From: Lachnospiraceae bacterium
GTDB taxonomy: Bacteria > Bacillota > Clostridia > Lachnospirales > Lachnospiraceae
Direction of reading: 5' to 3'
DNA length: 32,979 nt
Assembly (NCBI GenBank): GCA_017551165.1
Contig: JAFZMO010000159.1
Span: forward strand, 1-32,979
The position numbers and the translations under genes are program-made. Under the pieces are notes generated by a model. That model saw only the letters and a program-made list of their open reading frames with translations. It did no database searches and had not been told where the DNA came from. The first letter of the stretch is position 1. Each line of letters opens with the position of its first letter. Shown piece after piece: positions 22,342 to 28,810 of the stretch.

Positions 22342-23310
22342 ATGAATGGTTTGGAGATATCGAGACAATACTGGGAGGAGTGCGGTCGGCCGATGATCGA
22401 GGAGCGGTTCCCCGAGCTGATGGGACTGATCGCCGTCGGCCTGATCGGCGCGGGCTCAGAGTGCTACGGTTACGACGACGATGTGTCGCGCGACCATGAT
22501 TTTGAGCCCGGCTTTTGCATTTATCTTCCGGATGAGGAGCGCGTGAACCGGCGGCAGGAGTTCCTGCTCGGGCGAGCGTACGAGTCGCTGTCGAAGGAGT
22601 ACATGGGGCTTCGCCGAAGCCTGTTCAACCCGGCGGGCGGCAACCGGCGCGGCGTGTTCCGCACGGCCGGGGTGTTTCGTGCGATGACCGGGCTCGAGGG
22701 AGTGCCGGTCGGGTGGCGCGCGTACCTGTCGCTGCCGGACCAGAACTGGTTCGAGGCGATCGACGGGGAAGTATTTTACGACGGACTCGGCGAGTTCACC
22801 GCGATCCGCGAGGCGTGGAAGAAACCTCCGAAGGACGTGGTGAACAAGAAACTGAGCGGCTACCTGCTGCGCATGACGCAGACCGGCGAGTATAACTACG
22901 AGAGGTGTCTGCAGCGCGGTGATGAGGCAGCGGCGCGGCTTGCGGCGGCCGAGTTTGTGAAGGCAGCCATCGGCGCGCTCGGGTGGGCCTACGGTCGCCC
23001 TGCACCGTACTACAAGTGGAGCTTCCGCTTCCTGCAGGAGTTCCCGGAGGCAGGACGCTACCGCGAGCTTCTCGCAAAGATCCTCGCCTCGGACAATGCG
23101 ACGGACGAGATCCATGCCGCCTGCGCGGAGATAATGCGGATCCTGCGAGAGCGGGGGATCGTTGTGGTGCAAGGTACTCAGGCAGAAGGTAGGACACCTG
23201 CTCAGGCAGAGGGTCAGCAGGACGACTTGCAGCGGGCAGCGGTTGCGATCAACGACGCGATCGGCGACGGCGTGCTTCGGAATATGAGCCTGTTGGCGGC
23301 GGTCAACTGA
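22342..23310 (+). CDS. DUF4037 nucleotidyltransferase-like protein
   Basis: The protein has 322 residues. The N-terminal part has the pattern of the nucleotidyltransferase superfamily: G38-S39 in LIGAGSECYGYDDDVSRDHDF, with the D51-x-D53 metal pair. The rest is helical, with a conserved-looking WKKPPKDVVNKKLSGYLLRM segment and YYKWSFRFLQEFPEAGRY. This matches my recollection of PF13228 (DUF4037), whose substrate is unknown; a nucleotide transferred to a small molecule, RNA or protein is plausible. The ribosome site before ATG 22342 is weak. Near the C-terminus a 14-bp sequence is directly repeated (23177-23190 and 23201-23214, one mismatch). This is the second nucleotidyltransferase-fold protein in the window and is unrelated to the one at 2261. 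Confidence 0.8.
   Translation: MNGLEISRQYWEECGRPMIEERFPELMGLIAVGLIGAGSECYGYDDDVSRDHDFEPGFCIYLPDEERVNRRQEFLLGRAYESLSKEYMGLRRSLFNPAGGNRRGVFRTAGVFRAMTGLEGVPVGWRAYLSLPDQNWFEAIDGEVFYDGLGEFTAIREAWKKPPKDVVNKKLSGYLLRMTQTGEYNYERCLQRGDEAAARLAAAEFVKAAIGALGWAYGRPAPYYKWSFRFLQEFPEAGRYRELLAKILASDNATDEIHAACAEIMRILRERGIVVVQGTQAEGRTPAQAEGQQDDLQRAAVAINDAIGDGVLRNMSLLAAVN
23177..23214 (+). repeat. Short direct repeat in the DUF4037 gene
   Basis: CTCAGGCAGAAGGT (23177-23190) recurs with one change at 23201-23214, a 24-bp period that keeps the reading frame. It encodes a variable Gln/Ala/Glu/Gly-rich linker. Confidence 0.7.
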
Positions 23311-23349
23311 AACATGTGGGAGGAGGCACCCGAAGAGGGGTGCGTAACG

Positions 23350-23376
23350 ATGAACGAAGCCTATGAACGGTTATGA
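23350..23376 (+). CDS. Possible 8-codon upstream peptide before the Mrr-type gene
   Basis: The best-placed ribosome site (GAGGGG, 23335-23340) is 9 nt from ATG 23350. That frame encodes only MNEAYERL before TGA at 23374-23376. The nuclease frame starts at 23363 inside it. The peptide could be a leader, or one of the starts may be misassigned. Confidence 0.3.
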   Translation: MNEAYERL

Positions 23377-24253
23377 GTATGAGGAGGCCTGTGCCCGGTA
23401 CCTTCGCAAGAAGGGTTTCAAGGATGTGCAGGTGACGCAGGCGAGCAGAGACCAGGGCGCGGATATTCTCGCGCGCCGCAAGAAGGAAAAATACGCCGTA
23501 CAGTGCAAGTACTATGCGAAGCCGGTGGGCAACAAGGCGGTCCAGGAGGTGTACGCGGCGAAAACATTTTACGGATGCGACCGGGCGCTTGTGATGAGCA
23601 ACGCGACATTTACCAAGGGAGCGAAGGAGCTGGCGGAGTCGCTCGACGTGGAACTGATGCCGGGGATCGAGCCGAAGAAGCTGTTCCCCATCGCGCGTTT
23701 GATCGCGTGGATTCTTTTTATCGCAACGATCCTGCTCTTCCTGTGGGTCAGCGGGATCGCGGCTTTTGTGTTGCACCGCACGTTTCCGCAGGTGTTCGAG
23801 GCGATCCCCGCGAAGTATTTCCACAATCGCTGGATCAACGCAGCGCTTCCGTTTACGGGGGCGGTCTGGGCCATGTTGGCGCGCAACATCGCCAAGTACG
23901 GTACCTCGTGGGAAAATGTAGCCGCCCATGAGGATGATCCCGACGACGAGGAGGAGCCGGAGAGACAGGAACAGCCGAAAAAGTCCGTGGAGCCTGAGCA
24001 GCAGGATCGGCAGGAGTCTCCGGCACCGTCCCTCAGGGAGCTTGCGATCATCTACGACCTCGTGGGCGTCGCGGAGGCGCGCCTGAAGGAAGAGGAGGAC
24101 CCCGCGGAGCAGGCGATGATCCAAACGACGATCGAGGCGGCGTATGAGCTGCTGATCGCCAACGAGGCGTCTTTGCCCGAGGATTGGGAGTCGCCCCGCG
24201 AGCGATTGGCTCGTTTTCAGGAGGACACAAATTGTTCACAAATAAATTGTTAG
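23363..24253 (+). CDS. Membrane-anchored Mrr-type restriction endonuclease-like protein
   Basis: The protein has 296 residues. The N-terminal domain (1-110) is a PD-(D/E)xK nuclease of the Mrr/HJC group: GYEYEEACARYLRKKGF, then DQGADILA (catalytic D) and YAVQCKYY (the QxK motif), and later ALVMSNATFTKGAKELA. Two membrane segments follow (about 114-136 and a weaker one near 158-175), then an acidic Gln/Glu/Pro-rich linker (about 190-220) and a helical tail. Mrr-type enzymes cleave foreign or modified DNA; membrane attachment would place the nuclease where DNA enters. The start is uncertain (see 23350). The TAG stop lies inside the CIRCE element of the next gene. The domain call is firm; the biological target is inference. 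Confidence 0.83.
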   Translation: MNGYEYEEACARYLRKKGFKDVQVTQASRDQGADILARRKKEKYAVQCKYYAKPVGNKAVQEVYAAKTFYGCDRALVMSNATFTKGAKELAESLDVELMPGIEPKKLFPIARLIAWILFIATILLFLWVSGIAAFVLHRTFPQVFEAIPAKYFHNRWINAALPFTGAVWAMLARNIAKYGTSWENVAAHEDDPDDEEEPERQEQPKKSVEPEQQDRQESPAPSLRELAIIYDLVGVAEARLKEEEDPAEQAMIQTTIEAAYELLIANEASLPEDWESPRERLARFQEDTNCSQINC

Positions 24254-24276
24254 CACTCACTTGACACGAGTGCTAA
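24250..24276 (+). promoter_or_regulatory. CIRCE operator (HrcA binding site)
   Basis: TTAGCACTC (24250-24258), a 9-bp spacer and GAGTGCTAA (24268-24276) form a perfect consensus CIRCE. The -35 of the hsp20 promoter (TTGACA, 24261-24266) lies in its spacer. The upstream gene's stop codon is part of it. Confidence 0.97.
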
Positions 24277-24289
24277 CAAGTGGTATAAC
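24261..24289 (+). promoter_or_regulatory. Heat-shock promoter of hsp20
   Basis: TTGACA (24261-24266) and TATAAC (24284-24289) are 17 bp apart. HrcA on CIRCE would cover the -35 and release it on heat shock. Confidence 0.88.
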
Positions 24290-24367
24290 TATGTCAGAAC
24301 GAGGGAGCGAGAAGAACTTCCGAGTTACATTTCAGAGTGGCAATGCCACATAAAGGAGGAATGACAT

Positions 24368-24811
24368 ATGTTGATGCCCAGAATTTTCGGTGAGAACCTT
24401 TTGGATGATTTCTTTGATGACTTTTATGCACCTGCAAAGCCCGGCTTCGCCGGAGCACATCCTTTCAACGGATTGATGAAGACGGATGTGAAGGAGAACG
24501 AGAACGGCTTCGAGCTTAACATTGATCTGCCGGGTTACGGCAAGGAAGATGTCACCGCCGAGCTGAAGAACGGTTACCTGACCATCAACGCTACGAAGAA
24601 GACGGAGGATGAGAACAAGGAGAACGGCGGCCGCTACATTCGCCGCGAGCGTTTCTACGGTTCCTGCAGCAGAAGCTTCTACGTAGGCAAGCAGGTCACG
24701 GAAGAGGATATCAAGGCGAAGTTTGAGAACGGTATCCTGATCGTGACGATTCCGAAGAAGGAAGATAAGCCGAAGATCGAGGATAAGAAGTACATCCCGA
24801 TCGAAGGGTAA
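24368..24811 (+). CDS. Small heat-shock protein Hsp20
   Basis: The protein has 147 residues. ATG 24368 is preferred over ATG 24361, which touches the AAAGGAGGA site. The N-terminal arm (1-36) has LLDDFFDDFY. The alpha-crystallin domain (about 37-140) includes MKTDVKENENGFELNIDLPG, the LKNGYLTINATK strand and the family hallmark FENGILIVTIPK. It is an ATP-independent holdase that forms cytoplasmic oligomers and keeps unfolded proteins soluble. HrcA/CIRCE control of hsp20 is direct from sequence here. A strong terminator follows, so it is monocistronic. Confidence 0.96.
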   Translation: MLMPRIFGENLLDDFFDDFYAPAKPGFAGAHPFNGLMKTDVKENENGFELNIDLPGYGKEDVTAELKNGYLTINATKKTEDENKENGGRYIRRERFYGSCSRSFYVGKQVTEEDIKAKFENGILIVTIPKKEDKPKIEDKKYIPIEG

Positions 24812-24861
24812 ATAAGCTGACAAGCGAAGGCTTTCCAATAGTTGTTCTTTTGTCCCCCCCA

Positions 24862-24895
24862 GAGGGCAGGCTCCGGCCTGCCCTCGAAATTTTTG
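24862..24895 (+). terminator. Terminator of hsp20
   Basis: GAGGGCAGG (24862-24870) pairs perfectly with CCTGCCCTC (24877-24885) around a 6-nt loop and is followed by a T-run at 24890-24894. Confidence 0.9.
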
Positions 24896-24929
24896 TCCCC
24901 GGAAAATGATCCGCCTCCCCTTTAACGCA

Positions 24930-24958
24930 TTGCGCTTCTGCGTAAAACAGAGTATAAT
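24930..24958 (+). promoter_or_regulatory. Promoter of the esterase gene
   Basis: TTGCGC (24930-24935) and TATAAT (24953-24958) are 17 bp apart. Confidence 0.78.
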
Positions 24959-25005
24959 ACTTGTGTTGCGGACCACAAATCTGCCGCGATATAAAGGAGA
25001 AACAT

Positions 25006-25812
25006 ATGGCACATTTTCAAGGGACATTCTTTTCTAAAATGTTGAGCCGCCCGGTTCATTTTACGGCGGTTCTTTGCAATGATGCTGCGTACGGCACGGA
25101 GAACAACCCTCATTTTCAGAGGGAGACGAAGAACGTGTACCTGCTGCACGGCTACAGCGGATGCGACACCGACTGGTTCGTGAACGCGCCGCTCGGTGAG
25201 ATCGCGAACCGTTTCAACGTGAACTTCTTCCTGCCGAACGGCGACAACAACTTCTATCTCGACCAGCCGCAGACGGGCTGCAAATACGAGAGCTATGTCG
25301 GCAAGGAGTTCGTCGACTACACGCGCAGGACGTTCGGCCTCTCGGACAAGAAGGAGGACACCTTCATCGGCGGCCTCTCGATGGGCGGCTTCGGCGCGCT
25401 TCACACCGCGTTCAAGTTCCCCGAGACGTTCGGCAAGGTGATGGCGCTCTCGTCGGCGCTGATCCAGAACGGCCTCGCGTTCTTCAGCCCGGATATGCCG
25501 AACGGCATGGCCAACTACGACTACTACACGTGGGTCTTCGGCGACCTGAAGACCGCGGCGCAGACCGACGTGAACCCCGAGGTTCTGGTGCGCAAGCTCA
25601 AGGAGAGCGGCGCGGCGATCCCGGACATCTTCATGGCGTGCGGCACCGAGGATTTCCTGATCCAGCCGAACCGCGATTTCAAGGCGTTCCTCGACGGACT
25701 CGGCGTTCCCGCGACGTTCGTGACCGCGCCCGGCGTGCATGACTTCCAGTTCTGGAGAACGCACCTGGTGACCGGCCTTACGTGGGCGCTGGAGGGCAAG
25801 ACGGAGGCGTAA
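25006..25812 (+). CDS. Alpha/beta-hydrolase esterase of the esterase D / feruloyl esterase family
   Basis: The protein has 268 residues. ATG 25006 follows AAAGGAGA. It is of the PF00756 type: YLLHGYSG forms the oxyanion-hole region, the nucleophile is S125 in GGLSMGGFGA, and D216 (CGTEDF) and H245 (GVHDFQFW) complete the triad. It has no signal peptide, so it is cytoplasmic. Close relatives include the short-chain acetylesterases of gut Clostridia that deacetylate imported xylo-oligosaccharides; S-formylglutathione hydrolases are another branch. An acetylesterase is the likelier role, but no sugar-utilisation genes flank it. Confidence 0.9.
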   Translation: MAHFQGTFFSKMLSRPVHFTAVLCNDAAYGTENNPHFQRETKNVYLLHGYSGCDTDWFVNAPLGEIANRFNVNFFLPNGDNNFYLDQPQTGCKYESYVGKEFVDYTRRTFGLSDKKEDTFIGGLSMGGFGALHTAFKFPETFGKVMALSSALIQNGLAFFSPDMPNGMANYDYYTWVFGDLKTAAQTDVNPEVLVRKLKESGAAIPDIFMACGTEDFLIQPNRDFKAFLDGLGVPATFVTAPGVHDFQFWRTHLVTGLTWALEGKTEA

Positions 25813-25863
25813 CCCTTCGGGCCCGGGCGGCAGCGAAGCCGCCGAACGAAATCGATGATACGA

Positions 25864-25902
25864 AAAATGCAGGCATCCCGCGAGTGGGAATGCCTGCATT
25901 TT
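25864..25902. terminator. Bidirectional terminator
   Basis: AAAATGCAGGCATCCC (25864-25879) pairs with 25886-25902 apart from one bulged A, around a 6-nt loop. A-runs on the left and T-runs on the right make it work for the esterase gene and for the converging minus-strand gene. Confidence 0.88.
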
Positions 25903-25928
25903 GCATTTCAAGAGTAAGTTCGTTCGGA

Positions 25929-26363
25929 TCAGAACTTGCCGATGCTCGTGCCGATCGCCGGCAGAACGAGGAGGTCGAGGATGATCCATGCGGTCATGCC
26001 CGCCTCGATCGTGTGCTTGTGCATGTTGGCAGCGAGTTCATCCTGGAAGTTGAGTGCGTCGCACTTCATGACGTCGAGGATCGGAGCCTGCATCGGGCAG
26101 CCGCCCGCATACACGATGACGTTGTCGCCCTGACTGAAGGAGCCCGTGGTCACGAGACCGCGGACAACGCAGCGGTTCTTGTACAGCTTCGCGCGCTTGA
26201 TGCCGACCTCCGTCGCCTTGGGAGCGATCGGGAAGGACTCGTCGATCTGGAACATGTTTGCGTACACGCCGTTAGCCGGAAGAGATTCCGGAGCAACCGG
26301 TACCGCAGCAGCCACCTCGGGAGCGGCATCTTTCTTACCGAACAAAGAACTGAAGAAACCCAT
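25929..26363 (-). CDS. Small cytoplasmic protein of unknown function, beta-barrel-like
   Basis: The protein has 144 residues. The start at 26363 is fixed by an AGGAGG site (plus-strand CCTCCT, 26373-26378) at 9 nt. Residues 1-11 (MGFFSSLFGKK) form a short amphipathic motif often used for membrane or protein contact, followed by an Ala/Pro/Val linker (13-30). The body contains RCVVRGLVTTGSFSQGDNVIVYAGG, which resembles domain 2 of translational GTPases (a beta-barrel with GxVxxGxxxxGDxV). I do not recognise a family. It ends in a hydrophobic stretch (about 123-140). The upstream 5'-nucleotidase-like gene ends 70 nt before it, so the two may be co-transcribed. Confidence 0.75.
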   Translation of the reverse strand: MGFFSSLFGKKDAAPEVAAAVPVAPESLPANGVYANMFQIDESFPIAPKATEVGIKRAKLYKNRCVVRGLVTTGSFSQGDNVIVYAGGCPMQAPILDVMKCDALNFQDELAANMHKHTIEAGMTAWIILDLLVLPAIGTSIGKF

Positions 26364-26433
26364 AAGTAACACCTCCTTATATAGTTCTGTAATTATATCA
26401 CATTTTCCGAAGAAATACAATACGACGGAGCAG

Positions 26434-27933
26434 TTATTCCACCGGAAGTCCGGTCGTGGTGCCGTCCGCCAAATGGATGATCAGACGGCCGGTGCCGGCG
26501 GCGTTCTGGTGCTGTCCGTTCAGCAGGATCTCCTCGATCACCTGGCAGCAGGAACTCGAAATCACCTTCTTGCGATGATTCTTCTGGATCTCCTCGGGAT
26601 CGAGGTCGAAGCCGTCGACCATGTTGATGTAGTGGTACAGCTGCAGACCGACGGTATACTCGCGGTCATCGTCCACGGGCTCGCCCTCGAAGTTGAACTT
26701 GAGGAAGGTATGCGTCTTCTGATCGTACTCGACCTCAAGACCGTGGGAGAGCTGGTAGAACTCGGTGTGTGCGCCCTCGAGCGCCTCGTCGCGGAGCATG
26801 CGCATCAGGGCGTGCTTTAGCTGCGCGCCGGTCCAGTACACGAGGTAGACGGGATCGTCGTACGGGAAGCAAACCGTGAAGTCGCCCTTGGTCACGACCG
26901 GTCCGAGAGCCTCGGTGCGGATCGAGCCGGAGGCGAGCAGGAAAATGTCAACACCGAGAGCGTCCTTCAAAATATCCGAGAAGAGGTCGCCGAGCTCCGT
27001 CTCGCGGATGCGCGAGGGGTGCGTGAGCTCGCGGACAAACCTCGTGATGATCTGGCCGTATTTGGCGTCCGTCTGCGTCTGATAGACGTCGATGACCTTC
27101 TCGATCGCCGGGTCCTCCGGGCAGTTCTCCGCGTTGATCGGGACAGGAGTCCAGGTGTAGCTGTCGATGCAGTTGTTGTCCGTGTCGATCTCAATGTCGA
27201 AACGGCCGATCTGGTCCGTGCCGGTGCCGGCCTGAACGATCGGGATGCCGTTGACCACGGCGGGCTCCGTCAGGAACGTATGCGAGTGGCCGCCGATGAT
27301 CACGTCGACGCCCCACGCGGGGTTTAGGAGGGCGGCGAGCTTCTTGTCCTCCTCAAAGCCGATGTGCGTGAGGAGCACCGTGAAATCCACGTCCAGTGAG
27401 TTGTAGGTGTTGCAGATGCGTCCGATCTCGTCGGCCGCGTCCTCAAGCGTGACGAAGGTGCCGATCAGGCTCTCCTTGCGGCACTGCGCGAGCGCAACCT
27501 CGGTGATGATGCCGATGAACAGGATCTTCATCCCGTCGATCTCGATGATCTTGCAGGGCGAGAACAGGCGCTTGTGGTTTGTGCTGATGTGGAGGTTCGC
27601 GTTGATGATCGGGAACTCAGCACATTTTTCGAGAAATAAGAGATGGGAGAGGCCGTAGTCAACCTCGTGGTTGCCCACCGTGACGATGTCCGGGGCGAGG
27701 ATGTTCATGATCTGGATCGTGGAGACGCCCTTGAACTCGGAGTCGATGATGGATCCGCGGAACATGTCGCCGGAGATCGCGTAGAGGACGTTCTTCTCCT
27801 CGCGGCGAACCTTGTTGATGTAGCCGGACAGCATGGATACGCCGCCCACCAGCTTCTCATCGACGGTTTCCGCGAGGAAATCGCCGTGCATGTCGTTGGA
27901 GTGGAGCAGCGTCAGTTTCTTTGTGTTCTTCAT
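26434..27933 (-). CDS. Cytosolic 5'-nucleotidase / metallophosphoesterase (UshA-like)
   Basis: The protein has 499 residues with the two-domain layout of the UshA/YfkN family but without a signal peptide or anchor. The metallophosphoesterase domain (1-270) has HSNDMHGDF (D14, H16), AISGDMFRG, VTVGNHEVDYG, LLTHIGFEEDK and IIGGHSHTF, which supply the two-metal ligands. The C-terminal 5'-nucleotidase domain (about 300-480) has ELGDLFSDIL, LLASGSIRTE, VCFPYDDPVY and YQLSHGLEVEYD for base and sugar binding. It probably dephosphorylates nucleotides or related phosphoesters in the cytoplasm; the exact substrate is open. The ribosome site is AAAGGAT on the minus strand. Confidence 0.9.
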   Translation of the reverse strand: MKNTKKLTLLHSNDMHGDFLAETVDEKLVGGVSMLSGYINKVRREEKNVLYAISGDMFRGSIIDSEFKGVSTIQIMNILAPDIVTVGNHEVDYGLSHLLFLEKCAEFPIINANLHISTNHKRLFSPCKIIEIDGMKILFIGIITEVALAQCRKESLIGTFVTLEDAADEIGRICNTYNSLDVDFTVLLTHIGFEEDKKLAALLNPAWGVDVIIGGHSHTFLTEPAVVNGIPIVQAGTGTDQIGRFDIEIDTDNNCIDSYTWTPVPINAENCPEDPAIEKVIDVYQTQTDAKYGQIITRFVRELTHPSRIRETELGDLFSDILKDALGVDIFLLASGSIRTEALGPVVTKGDFTVCFPYDDPVYLVYWTGAQLKHALMRMLRDEALEGAHTEFYQLSHGLEVEYDQKTHTFLKFNFEGEPVDDDREYTVGLQLYHYINMVDGFDLDPEEIQKNHRKKVISSSCCQVIEEILLNGQHQNAAGTGRLIIHLADGTTTGLPVE

Positions 27934-28034
27934 ATTCGTGCATCCTTTGTTTATTTGTGCGGGAGTTGCGGCGCGGGCCTAGCTCCTGCGTAACATAACT
28001 ATGATACTACAAAAGAGGATTTTTGGAAAGGGAA

Positions 28035-28069
28035 AAGGTGATAAAAGAACCGTCCCCTTGTCACTTTTG
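28035..28069. repeat. Imperfect inverted-repeat element with a GAACCGTCCCC centre
   Basis: AAAAGGTGATAA (28034-28045) and TTGTCACTTTT (28059-28069) form imperfect arms around AAGAACCGTCCCC. From memory, the sequence around GAACCGTCCCCTTGTCAC recurs in many Clostridia genomes as a short dispersed repeat; I could not check this. Confidence 0.55.
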
Positions 28070-28070
28070 C

Positions 28071-28098
28071 TTGCATTTTGCGCGTTTCTGAGTATAAT
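28071..28098 (+). promoter_or_regulatory. Promoter of the envelope glycosylation cluster
   Basis: TTGCAT (28071-28076) and TATAAT (28093-28098) are 16 bp apart, directly after the inverted-repeat element. Confidence 0.8.
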
Positions 28099-28162
28099 AA
28101 AATAGGCGTTTTGCGGGGAGACCGTCTAGGGCGCTAATGGATAGGTGCAGGAGTGTGTTGAC

Positions 28163-28771
28163 ATGCCGTTGTTGAATTTGGACGGAGACATTTTGATCTA
28201 TATTCAGGAGCATATAAGGAGTTCGGTGCTGGACAAGATCTTCCCGAACATCACGTTTCTCGGGGATGCGGGAATCTTCTGGCTGATCCTGACGGCGATC
28301 CTGCTGTGCTTCCGGAAGACGCGGCGCGCCGGCGTGTGCTCGGCGATCGCACTGCTCGGATCGCTCATACTGAACAACTTCATCCTCAAGCCGCTCGTGA
28401 ACCGGACAAGGCCGTATGAGCTCGTGGACGGGCTCGTGCTGATCGGCAAGAAGGCGAAGGACGCATCGTTCCCGTCGGGACATACGGGTGCGAGCATCGC
28501 GTCTGCGGTGGCATTGTGCAGACATCTGAAGAAGCGTTGGTCGGTGCCGCTTTTGATCCTGGCGCTGATGATCGCATTTTCCAGATTATATATCGGAATC
28601 CACTATCCGACGGACGTGCTGGCGGGATTGATCGACGGCATCGCGCTCGGCCTGATGGCGTGGGCGATCGAGGGCTGCCTGTTCCGCAAGACCGCGTGGT
28701 ATCCGGGGATAACGGAGGAGTGTTCTACAACAGTAGAACAAGGAGAAGGCGCAGTAACAGAGGGAAAATGA
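28163..28771 (+). CDS. PAP2-family membrane phosphatase
   Basis: The protein has 202 residues. ATG 28163 follows CAGGAG; an in-frame GTG at 28145 has no such site. It has five or six membrane helices and the three PAP2 motifs: KPLVNRTRP (76-84), PSGH (104-107) and SRLYIGIHYPTD (140-151). The active site faces outward. Such enzymes dephosphorylate lipid pyrophosphates, and the context (a GT2-GtrA fusion next) suggests undecaprenyl pyrophosphate recycling. The last 20 residues (ECSTTVEQGEGAVTEGK) are polar and cover a perfect DNA palindrome at 28721-28740, so the tail may be shaped by a DNA element. Confidence 0.9.
   Translation: MPLLNLDGDILIYIQEHIRSSVLDKIFPNITFLGDAGIFWLILTAILLCFRKTRRAGVCSAIALLGSLILNNFILKPLVNRTRPYELVDGLVLIGKKAKDASFPSGHTGASIASAVALCRHLKKRWSVPLLILALMIAFSRLYIGIHYPTDVLAGLIDGIALGLMAWAIEGCLFRKTAWYPGITEECSTTVEQGEGAVTEGK
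28721..28740. repeat. Perfect 8-bp inverted repeat at the 3' end of the PAP2 gene
   Basis: TGTTCTAC-AACA-GTAGAACA has perfect arms. It lies 70 bp upstream of the GT2-GtrA start and could be an operator or an RNA hairpin between the two genes. It has no T-run. Confidence 0.7.
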
Positions 28772-28810
28772 CGGAGTTTACCCGGTTGGTAACAGACAGG
28801 GAGGAACGGC

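Noticed and set aside
24361-24363. ATG 24361 as start of hsp20
   Set aside because: It directly abuts the AGGAGGA ribosome site and is in another frame. ATG 24368 is correctly spaced.
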